Shown here piece by piece: positions 16,207-22,977 of a DNA stretch of 64,000 nucleotides (its first letter is position 1; the number at the start of each line of letters is the position of its first letter). Source of the DNA: Actinomadura violacea (GTDB lineage: Bacteria > Actinomycetota > Actinomycetes > Streptosporangiales > Streptosporangiaceae); the NCBI RefSeq assembly GCF_017573465.1, contig NZ_JAGEPF010000004.1:310001-374000 (forward strand). Reading direction: 5' to 3'. Position numbers and translations under genes: made by a program. The notes below the pieces were generated by a model. It was not told the DNA's origin and made no database searches. It worked only from the letters and a program-made list of their open reading frames with translations.

Positions 16207-18483
16207 ATGACCCGCCAGGCGCCCGCCGATGACTTCGACGACACCGGGATGCGGGTGTCGAAACCGAAGGCGTGGGCGGCGGGCGTCCCGGGCGTCGCGG
16301 CGGCGCTGCGCCAGTCCTACGACCAGATGGGCGCCCGCCGGACGGCGCTGACGCTGCTGCGCGTCAACCAGAAGCAGGGGTTCGACTGCCCCGGCTGCGC
16401 GTGGCCGGAGGGCGACCACCGGCACGTCGCGGAGTTCTGCGAGAACGGCGCCAAGGCCGTCGCGGAGGAGGCGACCACCCGGCGCGTCACCCGCGAGTTC
16501 TTCGCCGCGCACACCGTCGCCGAGCTGGGAGAGCGCTCCGACCACTGGCTCGGGCAGCAGGGCCGTCTCACCGAGCCGATGCTGAAGCGCGCCGGATCCG
16601 ATCACTACGAGCCGGTCCCGTGGGACGAGGCGCTCGGGCTGCTGGCGTCCGAGCTGACCGCGCTGGACTCCCCCGACGAGGCCGTCTTCTACACCTCGGG
16701 GCGCACCAGCAACGAGGCGGCGTTCGCCTACCAGCTGTTCGCCCGCGCGTTCGGCACCAACAACCTGCCCGACTGCAGCAACATGTGCCACGAGTCGTCG
16801 GGGTCGGCGCTCGGCGAGACGATCGGCATCGGCAAGGGCTCGGTGCTGCTGGAGGACCTCTACCAAGCCGACCTGATCTTCGTCGTCGGGCAGAACCCCG
16901 GCACCAACCACCCGCGGATGCTGTCCGCGCTGGAACGGGCCAAGAAGGACGGCGCCCGGATCGTCGCGGTGAACCCGCTGCCCGAGGCGGGGCTGATGCG
17001 GTTCAAGAACCCGCAGCGGGCGTCCGGCGTCACCGGGCGCGGCACCGCGCTCGCCGACCGGTTCCTGCAGATCCGGCTGAACGGCGACCTCGCCCTCTTC
17101 CAGGCGCTCAACCGGCTGCTCCTGGAATCGGACGCGCCCGACGCCCTCGACCGCGAGTTCCTCGACGCCCACACCCACGGCTTCGCGGAGTTCGAGGCGC
17201 ACGTCCGCGGCCTGGACTGGGACGACGTGCTGGAGGCCACCGGGCTGACCCGTGGCGAGATCGCCGCGACGCTCGGCGACGTGCTCGCCGCGAAGCGGAT
17301 CGTGGTGTGCTGGGCGATGGGCCTCACCCAGCACCGCAACTCGGTGCCGACGATCCGCGAGGTCGTCAACTTCCTGCTGCTGCGCGGCAACATCGGCCGG
17401 CCCGGCGCGGGCGTCTGCCCGGTGCGCGGGCACTCCAACGTCCAGGGCGACCGGACGATGGGCATCTACGAGAAGCCCAAGCCGGAGTTCCTCGACGCGC
17501 TCGCCGCGGAGTTCTCCTTCGAGCCGCCGCGCGAGCACGGCCTCGACACCGTCGACGCGATCCGCGCCATGCGCGACGGCAAGGCCAAGGTGTTCTTCGG
17601 CATGGGCGGCAACTTCGTCCGCGCCACGCCCGACTCCGACGTCACCGAGAAGGCGCTGCGCTCCTGCCGGCTGACCGCGCAGGTGTCGACGAAGCTGAAC
17701 CGCTCGCACGCGGTGACCGGCGAGCTGGCGCTGATCCTGCCGACGCTCGGCCGCACCGAGCGCGACGAGCAGGCGTCCGGGCCGCAGCTGGTCTCCGTCG
17801 AGGACTCGATGGGCATGGTGCACGCCTCCCGCGGCCGGCTCGCGCCCGCCTCCGAGCACCTGCTGTCGGAGGTCGCGATCGTCTGCCGCCTCGCCCGGGC
17901 GGCGCTCCCCGGCTCCGGCATCGCCTGGGACGCGATGGAGCGCGACTACGACGTCATCCGCGACCACGTGTCCCGGGTCGTCCCCGGCTTCGCCGACTAC
18001 AACGCCCGCGTCCGCGAGCCCGGCGGCTTCACGCTGCCGCACGCGCCGCGCGACGAGCGCCGCTTCCCGACCGCGACCGGCAAGGCGAACCTGACGGTGA
18101 ACGGGCTGGAGGTGCTGCGGGTCCCGGAGGGCCGGCTGCTGCTGCAGACCGTCCGGAGCCACGACCAGTACAACACCACCATCTACGGCCTGGACGACCG
18201 CTACCGCGGCATCAAAGCGGGCCGCCGCGTCGTGTTCGTCAACCCCGCCGACCTCGCCGTCCTCGGCATCGCCGACGGCGCCACGGTGGACCTTGTCTCC
18301 GAGTGGTCCGACGGCGTCGAGCGGCGCGCCCCCGCGTTCCGCGTCGTGGCCTACCCGACGGCGCGCGGCTGCGCCGCCGCCTACTTCCCGGAGACGAACG
18401 TCCTGGTACCGCTCGACAGCACGGCGGACGTCAGCAACACCCCGACCTCCAAGTCCGTCATCGTGCGGCTGATCCCGGCCTGA
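16207..18483 (+). CDS. FdhF/YdeP-family molybdopterin oxidoreductase
   Basis: A 758-residue molybdenum enzyme of the YdeP type, normal length. N-terminal Cys residues C61, C64 (CPGC) and C78 (FCENGA) are in the usual place. 'SNMCHESSGSALGETIGIGKGSV' appears in pieces around residues 197-220 and marks the bis-MGD binding region; 'LRGNIGRPGAGVCPVRGHSNVQGD' follows near 390-415. Its electron partner and substrate are unknown; E. coli YdeP is linked to acid resistance. The ATG at 16207 is preferred over an in-frame ATG at 16198 because gagga sits eight bases upstream. It stands alone, followed by a gene with its own leaderless promoter. Confidence 0.85.
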   Translation: MTRQAPADDFDDTGMRVSKPKAWAAGVPGVAAALRQSYDQMGARRTALTLLRVNQKQGFDCPGCAWPEGDHRHVAEFCENGAKAVAEEATTRRVTREFFAAHTVAELGERSDHWLGQQGRLTEPMLKRAGSDHYEPVPWDEALGLLASELTALDSPDEAVFYTSGRTSNEAAFAYQLFARAFGTNNLPDCSNMCHESSGSALGETIGIGKGSVLLEDLYQADLIFVVGQNPGTNHPRMLSALERAKKDGARIVAVNPLPEAGLMRFKNPQRASGVTGRGTALADRFLQIRLNGDLALFQALNRLLLESDAPDALDREFLDAHTHGFAEFEAHVRGLDWDDVLEATGLTRGEIAATLGDVLAAKRIVVCWAMGLTQHRNSVPTIREVVNFLLLRGNIGRPGAGVCPVRGHSNVQGDRTMGIYEKPKPEFLDALAAEFSFEPPREHGLDTVDAIRAMRDGKAKVFFGMGGNFVRATPDSDVTEKALRSCRLTAQVSTKLNRSHAVTGELALILPTLGRTERDEQASGPQLVSVEDSMGMVHASRGRLAPASEHLLSEVAIVCRLARAALPGSGIAWDAMERDYDVIRDHVSRVVPGFADYNARVREPGGFTLPHAPRDERRFPTATGKANLTVNGLEVLRVPEGRLLLQTVRSHDQYNTTIYGLDDRYRGIKAGRRVVFVNPADLAVLGIADGATVDLVSEWSDGVERRAPAFRVVAYPTARGCAAAYFPETNVLVPLDSTADVSNTPTSKSVIVRLIPA

Positions 18484-18488
18484 CCGTC

Positions 18489-18500
18489 TAGGCTCGGGGC
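18489..18500 (+). promoter_or_regulatory. Leaderless -10 element
   Basis: TAGGCT (18489-18494) stands exactly six bases before the ATG at 18501, and there is no ribosome site. This is the standard layout of actinobacterial leaderless genes. No good -35 was found. Confidence 0.5.
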
Positions 18501-19169
18501 ATGACGAATCTGCCGGAACACTCCGGTACTCCCGGCCCGGCGGAGATGCGGGCGGGCGACGCCGACCGGGAGCGCGTCGCGCAGGTGCTGCGCGACGCGG
18601 CCGGCGAGGGCCGGCTCACGCTCACCGAGCTCGACGAGCGGCTCGACGCGGTGTACGCGGCGAAGACCTACGCCGAGCTGGAGCCGATCACCCGCGACCT
18701 GCCGGCGGCGGGAGCGCCCGCCGCCGCGCCCGCGCCGCAGTCCGGCGCCGACTGGCGGCCCGTCGAGGGCGCGCCGTCCTGGTCGTCCGGCATCGGGATC
18801 ATGAGCGGCTTCACCCGGACCGGCGTGTGGAACGTCCCGCGCTCGTTCTTCTCGTTCGCGTTCTGGGGCGGCGGCAAGATCGACCTGCGCGACGCCCGGT
18901 TCGCCGAGAAGGAGGTCGTGATCTGGGCGTTCGCGCTGATGGGCGGCGTCGAGATCGTCGCGCCGGAGGACATCTCGGTGCACGTCAAGGGCCTCGGCAT
19001 CATGGGCGGCTTCGACCACGGCGCGAGCGCCGCGGGGGTGCCCGGCTCCCCCACGGTCGTCGTCAAGGGCTTCGCGTTCTGGGGCGGCGTCGACGTCAAG
19101 CGCCGCGCCCGGCGGAACGAGAAGAAGCTGCGCAAGGAGCTGAAGAAGCGCGCGGACGGCGGCGGCTGA
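18501..19169 (+). CDS. DUF1707 / LiaF-like membrane-stress protein
   Basis: A 222-residue protein. Residues ~15-70 are a DUF1707 (SHOCT-like) helical domain with the usual 'RAGDADRERVAQVLRDA' start and 'LDERLDAVYAAKTYAEL'. A Pro/Ala linker follows, then repeated beta motifs 'MSGFTRTG', 'FWGGGKIDLRDA', 'MGGVEIVAP' and 'MGGFDHG', as in the C-terminal domain of LiaF-type cell-wall stress proteins. It ends in a Lys/Arg-rich tail. No transmembrane helix is evident. The likely role, sensing of envelope damage, is inferred from family. It converges on the THEP1-like gene with a 13-bp gap. Confidence 0.82.
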   Translation: MTNLPEHSGTPGPAEMRAGDADRERVAQVLRDAAGEGRLTLTELDERLDAVYAAKTYAELEPITRDLPAAGAPAAAPAPQSGADWRPVEGAPSWSSGIGIMSGFTRTGVWNVPRSFFSFAFWGGGKIDLRDARFAEKEVVIWAFALMGGVEIVAPEDISVHVKGLGIMGGFDHGASAAGVPGSPTVVVKGFAFWGGVDVKRRARRNEKKLRKELKKRADGGG

Positions 19170-19182
19170 CCCCGCCGCCCGG

Positions 19183-19752
19183 TCATCGGCGCCGGACGAG
19201 TTCGCCGAGGTAGAGCGACATCATCCGGGTGAGGCTGTCCCTGTTCGCCTCGGTCAGCAGGAACGTCTCGACCCCGGCGCGCTTCTTGAGGGCGTCGGTC
19301 CACGGGGTGCTGCGCAGCACGATCGTGCCGAACACCAGGGCGTCGCTCTCGTCGGAGAGAAGGCCGAGCACCGCGTCCTTGAACGCCTCGGAGTAGAGCT
19401 GCATCGGGCCGATCTCGTCCAGGACGAGGATCGCTCCGCCGGGGTGCTCGGCGGCCTTGCGCATGAGCGGCACGCAGACGTTCTCCAGAAAGTCCAGCTC
19501 GATGCCGTAGCGGCCGACGCCGGCGCTGTTCGGGCGGCCGACCCGCAGCGGGCTCGCCGAGTCCACCGAGGCGAGGACGCCTTCGCCGCCGTCCAGCGAG
19601 GTCAGCCCGAACCCGCGGCGCGCACCGTCCCGCCGGACCTCGCCCGCAAAGAAGCCCGCGAAGTGCTCGCGGCCGACCGCGTCGACCACGCGCCGCACGG
19701 CGGTGGTCTTCCCGGCGCCCTTGTCGCCGGTGAGGAGCAGGAATCGTCCCAT
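19183..19752 (-). CDS. THEP1-like nucleoside-triphosphatase
   Basis: A 189-residue P-loop NTPase of the THEP1 (NTPase_1) family. Walker A GDKGAGKT is at 9-16 and Walker B ILVLDEIG at ~108-115 (D112, E113). THEP1 proteins hydrolyse NTPs slowly and without strict base preference. It is the last gene of the seven-gene caspase/CHAT operon, 32 bp downstream of the caspase. In this context it may remove NTPs or a nucleotide signal made by the upstream kinases (inference). Length is normal and both motifs are intact, so it is probably active. Confidence 0.82.
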   Translation of the reverse strand: MGRFLLLTGDKGAGKTTAVRRVVDAVGREHFAGFFAGEVRRDGARRGFGLTSLDGGEGVLASVDSASPLRVGRPNSAGVGRYGIELDFLENVCVPLMRKAAEHPGGAILVLDEIGPMQLYSEAFKDAVLGLLSDESDALVFGTIVLRSTPWTDALKKRAGVETFLLTEANRDSLTRMMSLYLGELVRRR

Positions 19753-19784
19753 GTCGCGTCCTAGTGTCGAGCGGCTCCGCGCCG

Positions 19785-20555
19785 CTATCTGAAGATCGGG
19801 AGGTGCGCTCCCTTGACCGTGCCGTGCATCACCGGGTTCTGCCGCGACCGGCTGTAGGCGGACACGCCCTCGTGGACCCGGTCGTAGAGGGTCGACAGGC
19901 CGATGCGCTCGCCCCCGTCGCGCGAGGTCAGCTCCTTGCGCAGGAAGTAGGTGAAGATCCCGTGCCGCAGGGACGGGTCCTCCCAGGCGACCTCGTCGTC
20001 GGCGGCGGCGCCGAGGAAGACGGTGCCCTCGCCGAGCCGCAGGTCGGCGAGCCGGACCGCGGCCCGGTTCTCCCGCCGGCGGGCCGCGAGCACGGGGCCG
20101 GCGATGCCGCGCCCGCCGGAGAAGCCGCTGAAGCAGGCGTCGGTGACGAACACGACCAGCGCCGCCGGGAGCCGCGCGGCCAGCCGCGCCAGGTCCAGCT
20201 CGACGTCGATCGACGTCGCCAGCAGCGAGTCGTACCCGCTGTCGTGGCAGACCAGGTACCGCGAGGCGACCGGCGCGGCGGGCGCGCCCAGCTCCGGGGA
20301 GCCGTGCCCGGCGAAGTAGACCAGGACCACGTCGCCGGCGGACGACGCCCGGGGAAGCTCCACCCCGATCGCGTGCATGATGGCCGCGCGGGTGGCCCGG
20401 TGGTCGAACAGCTCGGTGACCTCGACGGAGTCGGAGAACGAGGAGCCCCGCAGCATCGCCGCGACCGACTCGGCGTCGCTGCGCGCGAACCGCAGGTCGT
20501 CGATGGCCGGGTCGAGGTAGGCGTCGATGCCGATGACGACGGCGTGCAGGCGCAT
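19785..20555 (-). CDS. Caspase-family cysteine protease (C14, metacaspase-like)
   Basis: A 256-residue stand-alone caspase domain. It opens with the core strand RLHAVVIGIDAY. The catalytic dyad is H84 in YFAGHGSP and C141 in FVTDACFSG. A segment with 'GTVFLGAAADDEVAWED' and 'HGIFTYFL' forms the second half of the fold. No signal peptide or fused domain exists, so control must come from partner proteins, most obviously the CHAT-STAND protein encoded first in the operon. The ATG overlaps the PfkB stop by one base (TGATG). Predicted role: executing protease in a suicide or defence cascade; the substrate could be an operon neighbour. Confidence 0.88.
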   Translation of the reverse strand: MRLHAVVIGIDAYLDPAIDDLRFARSDAESVAAMLRGSSFSDSVEVTELFDHRATRAAIMHAIGVELPRASSAGDVVLVYFAGHGSPELGAPAAPVASRYLVCHDSGYDSLLATSIDVELDLARLAARLPAALVVFVTDACFSGFSGGRGIAGPVLAARRRENRAAVRLADLRLGEGTVFLGAAADDEVAWEDPSLRHGIFTYFLRKELTSRDGGERIGLSTLYDRVHEGVSAYSRSRQNPVMHGTVKGAHLPIFR

Positions 20556-21475
20556 CAGGCCGGCCCCGCCTTCCCGGGCGCCCCCGCCTTCCCGGCCCCC
20601 GTTCCGGCGAGGTCGGTGAGCATCTCGCAGGTCAGGCCGTCGCCGTAGCCGCGCAGGCCGAGCGGGCCGGGCACGGGCCGGTCGAGGTCGCGCGCCACGC
20701 CGCCGCGCGTGCGCAGCGCCTGCCGGTAGACCGGCCCGGCGCGGTAGCGCAGCACGGTCGCGCCGACGTGCTCCAGCAGCAGCCCGGCCGTCTCGTCGAG
20801 GTGCCGGGCGGTGAGCGTCTCACCGCGGTCGCCGAGGCCGAGCAGCCGCCGCGCGGACGACAGCTCGGACACCAGCCCGTGGACCGGCCCCACCGCCGCG
20901 GTGATCGACGGGACGTCCGGGAAGTGGCGGTGGAACTCGTGCGGGACGATGTCGAGCAGCAGCTTCACGCCCGCCGCGGCGGCGCCGGCCGCGATCTCGC
21001 GCACGCTCCCGTACGTCGGCGCGGCCTTCCGGCTCAGGCTGAGGCCGGACAGCCAGACCGCGTCCACCTCGGGCACGGCGTCGAGCGCCGCGTTCACCGC
21101 CGCGCCGCACAGCCCCTCGTTGGCGGTGCCGCGGGACGCGAGCATGGCGCGCGAGCCCGACGAGCCGTAGGCGATGACCGCGCGGCCGGTCGGGCGGCGG
21201 TCGTCGACCGCCAGATGATGCCGGTACCCCGCGTCCGCGAGCGCCGCGGTGAGCATCCGCCCGGCGGCGTCCGCCCCGACCGCGCCGACGATCACCGGGG
21301 TGTGGCCGTACCGGACGGCCGCCGCGGCGAAGTGGTAGGACGTGCCGCCCGGCAGGTCGGCCAGCGGCGTCCAGAGCGAGAAGTCGCCGCCGTCCCGCGC
21401 GAGGGCGGAGTCGAGCGCCACCTCCTCCTCGACGACCGTGTCGAGGCAGAGGTCGCCGAGGACGAGCACCTTCAC
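20555..21475 (-). CDS. PfkB/ribokinase-family kinase
   Basis: A 306-residue sugar or nucleoside kinase (317 if the upstream ATG at 21508 is used). The start KVLVLGDLCLDTV, the 'LPGGTSYHFAAAAVRYG' ligand loop near residue 40 and 'GAVGADAAGRML' follow the family plan. The C-terminal active-site motif is GYGDGLTCEM instead of the usual GAGDxF, keeping the catalytic Asp. The family phosphorylates sugars or nucleosides (ribose, adenosine, pseudouridine). Between an NDP kinase and a caspase, nucleoside phosphorylation is an attractive guess. The GTG at 21475 starts the conserved fold; no clear ribosome site was seen for either start. Confidence 0.75.
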   Translation of the reverse strand: MKVLVLGDLCLDTVVEEEVALDSALARDGGDFSLWTPLADLPGGTSYHFAAAAVRYGHTPVIVGAVGADAAGRMLTAALADAGYRHHLAVDDRRPTGRAVIAYGSSGSRAMLASRGTANEGLCGAAVNAALDAVPEVDAVWLSGLSLSRKAAPTYGSVREIAAGAAAAGVKLLLDIVPHEFHRHFPDVPSITAAVGPVHGLVSELSSARRLLGLGDRGETLTARHLDETAGLLLEHVGATVLRYRAGPVYRQALRTRGGVARDLDRPVPGPLGLRGYGDGLTCEMLTDLAGTGAGKAGAPGKAGPA

Positions 21476-21536
21476 GCCGGCCGCCCGGCGCCGCGCCCGT
21501 ACCCGCATCCGCGCTGCGGCGCGGCCGCGCCGGGGC

Positions 21537-22079
21537 TCACCGCGAGGCCGTGTCCGCGCACCAGATCCCGATCTCCCTCCGCGCCTCGGCCGCGTCGCCG
21601 GAGGCGTGCACGATGTTCCACAGCGCCCGCTTCTCCCGGAAGCTCGCCGTCACGACGTCGGCGCAGTGGCCGCCGCGCAGCGACCCCGCCTCGGCCCGCA
21701 GCGGCAGCGTCGCGCCGACGATCCGCCGCGTCCTGCCGACCGCCGACGGGCCCGCCACCTGCAGCACCACGATCGGCCCCTCGCACAGGTAGTCGACCAG
21801 CCGCATCCGGATCAGCCGGCCGACGTCGGACGCGCTCTGGCAGCCGGTGAGCGCGCGCCAGTCGACCCCGTCGTCGCGCAGCGCCGCGATCGCCCGGCTC
21901 CCGGCGTTCTCCAGCCACTCCGGGTCGTCGGTGTAGTGGGCCAGCACCTGCTCCCGCGTCGCCCGCGCCAGCCGCAGCCCGACGAGGCGCAGGCCGGCCC
22001 GCTCGAGCCGGCCGATCACCGTCCCGACGAGCCCGCGCGCGACGCCGTCGGGCTTGACGATGACCAGGGTCGTCTCCAC
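21537..22079 (-). CDS. Nucleoside-diphosphate kinase family protein
   Basis: A 180-residue protein. 'TLVIVKPDGVARGLVGTVIGRLE' (given here in parts: K9, P10, D11) is the standard NDP kinase opening. The catalytic His is H158 in NIVHAS, with N155, R135 and T124 in their expected places. Compared with ~140-residue enzymes it has an insert of about 35 residues after HYTDDPEWLEN (residues ~55-95), known in some divergent NDP kinases. It should transfer the gamma phosphate from NTP to NDP. The start is a GTG two bases after the GTP cyclohydrolase stop, so the two are surely coupled. This is unlikely to be the housekeeping copy. Confidence 0.8.
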   Translation of the reverse strand: METTLVIVKPDGVARGLVGTVIGRLERAGLRLVGLRLARATREQVLAHYTDDPEWLENAGSRAIAALRDDGVDWRALTGCQSASDVGRLIRMRLVDYLCEGPIVVLQVAGPSAVGRTRRIVGATLPLRAEAGSLRGGHCADVVTASFREKRALWNIVHASGDAAEARREIGIWCADTASR

Positions 22080-22081
22080 CG

Positions 22082-22687
22082 CTAGACGCCCTCGCGGTTG
22101 AGCGCGCCGATCGTGTAGCCGCGGGCCAGCTTGTCCTCGTAGTAGGGGCGGAGCGCCGGATGCTCCTCGAGGTCGACCGCGACCGAGTGCGTCCCGCTCA
22201 CGGTGACGTCCCGGTCCCGCAGGCCCTTGGCCTTGTCGGGGCTGTCGGACAGCAGCAGGACGGACCCGACCCCCAGGTCGTGGAGCACGGCCGCGGCGCC
22301 GTGGTAGGTCCGCCGGTCGGCGGCGTAGCCGAGCCGGACGTAGGCCTCCGTCTGCGGGATCGACTCGCGCTCGGCGAGGTCGGCGGCCAGCATCAGCGCC
22401 ATGTGGCCGTTCCCCCGGCCGTCCTGGTCGAGCCAGACGATGACGCCCCGGCCGTGCTCCTTGATGAAGATCTGCGCCGAGATGAGCTGCTCCCGGCAGT
22501 CGCATTCGACGCTGTTGAAGACATGCGCGGAGATGCAGTCGGAATGGACCCGGCAGGGGACGTCCGCGGCGCCCTCGACGTCGCCGTGGACGAGAACGAT
22601 CGCCTGGTCGTGCCCGTCGTAGTAGAGGATCTCGCGCCACACTCCGAACGTGGTCCGCAGGGACCTTTCGGCGAGCCGCCTGACCAT
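22082..22687 (-). CDS. GTP cyclohydrolase II-like enzyme (RibA paralog)
   Basis: A 201-residue protein. The zinc ligands C51, C62 and C64 (SDC...ECDC) are intact, as is the Asp/Arg pair D124/R126 (AADRR) equivalent to D126/R128 of E. coli RibA. The loop is QDGRGNGH rather than QEGRNIGL, and the Tyr of the R-A-Y-A-L segment (E. coli Y105) is Ala102 here, with the nearby Lys now Leu98. GTP cyclohydrolase II opens GTP to a diaminopyrimidine, formate and pyrophosphate. No other riboflavin gene is near. It may make an altered product, deplete GTP, or be a captured, weakened domain. The ATG has gaggtg about nine bases upstream. Confidence 0.78.
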   Translation of the reverse strand: MVRRLAERSLRTTFGVWREILYYDGHDQAIVLVHGDVEGAADVPCRVHSDCISAHVFNSVECDCREQLISAQIFIKEHGRGVIVWLDQDGRGNGHMALMLAADLAERESIPQTEAYVRLGYAADRRTYHGAAAVLHDLGVGSVLLLSDSPDKAKGLRDRDVTVSGTHSVAVDLEEHPALRPYYEDKLARGYTIGALNREGV

Positions 22688-22722
22688 TGTCTCTCACCTC
22701 GGTTCCGGGGGCCGGCCCTCCG

Positions 22723-22977
22723 TCACGGCCGGCGCAGGCCAAGATTGTCGAAAAGCATGTCCTGCAGCGCCATCACATGACTGCAGGTGTTCCTGGCCGC
22801 ATAGAAATCGCACGTGCAACTCCAGTTCCCGTCCGAGAAGGAGATGTCGCGCTCCGCGTGCTCGGACCGCATCGTCACCCGGAATTCGCGCAGCGTCATC
22901 CGTTCGGGTTCGGCGGCGTAGCGTCGGGCCTTCGCGCGTTTCGCGGCGATCGCGCGGTCCTCTTCGTCAACGTTCAC
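22723..22977 (-). CDS. SWIM zinc-finger mini-protein
   Basis: An 84-residue protein with a charged N-terminus (Asp/Glu, then Lys/Arg/Ala) and a C-terminal SWIM finger: C54-x-C56-x8-C65-x-H67 followed by VMALQDML. SWIM fingers bind nucleic acid or protein partners. Its ATG overlaps the STAND gene stop (ATGA), so it is made together with that protein, and 35 bp separate it from the cyclohydrolase. Its small size suggests an adaptor or sensor subunit. A second, larger SWIM protein occurs in the MoxR-vWA system at 57169. Confidence 0.82.
   Translation of the reverse strand: MNVDEEDRAIAAKRAKARRYAAEPERMTLREFRVTMRSEHAERDISFSDGNWSCTCDFYAARNTCSHVMALQDMLFDNLGLRRP

Noticed and set aside
13106-16207. 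Very long open frame on the minus strand (about 1030 codons), and many others such as 2490-3950 and 56128-58209
   Set aside because: Antisense shadows caused by the extreme third-position GC. Their protein is Arg/Ala/Gly/Pro soup without motifs and they overlap well-supported genes.
8588-18483. Secondary-metabolite gene cluster (LLM oxidoreductase, efflux, oxidoreductases)
   Set aside because: No PKS, NRPS, terpene or RiPP core gene is seen, and the genes are separately promoted.
22082-22687. Riboflavin biosynthesis operon
   Set aside because: Only a GTP cyclohydrolase II-like gene is present; no ribB, ribD, ribE or ribH genes or FMN riboswitch are seen, and the operon partners are caspase and STAND genes.
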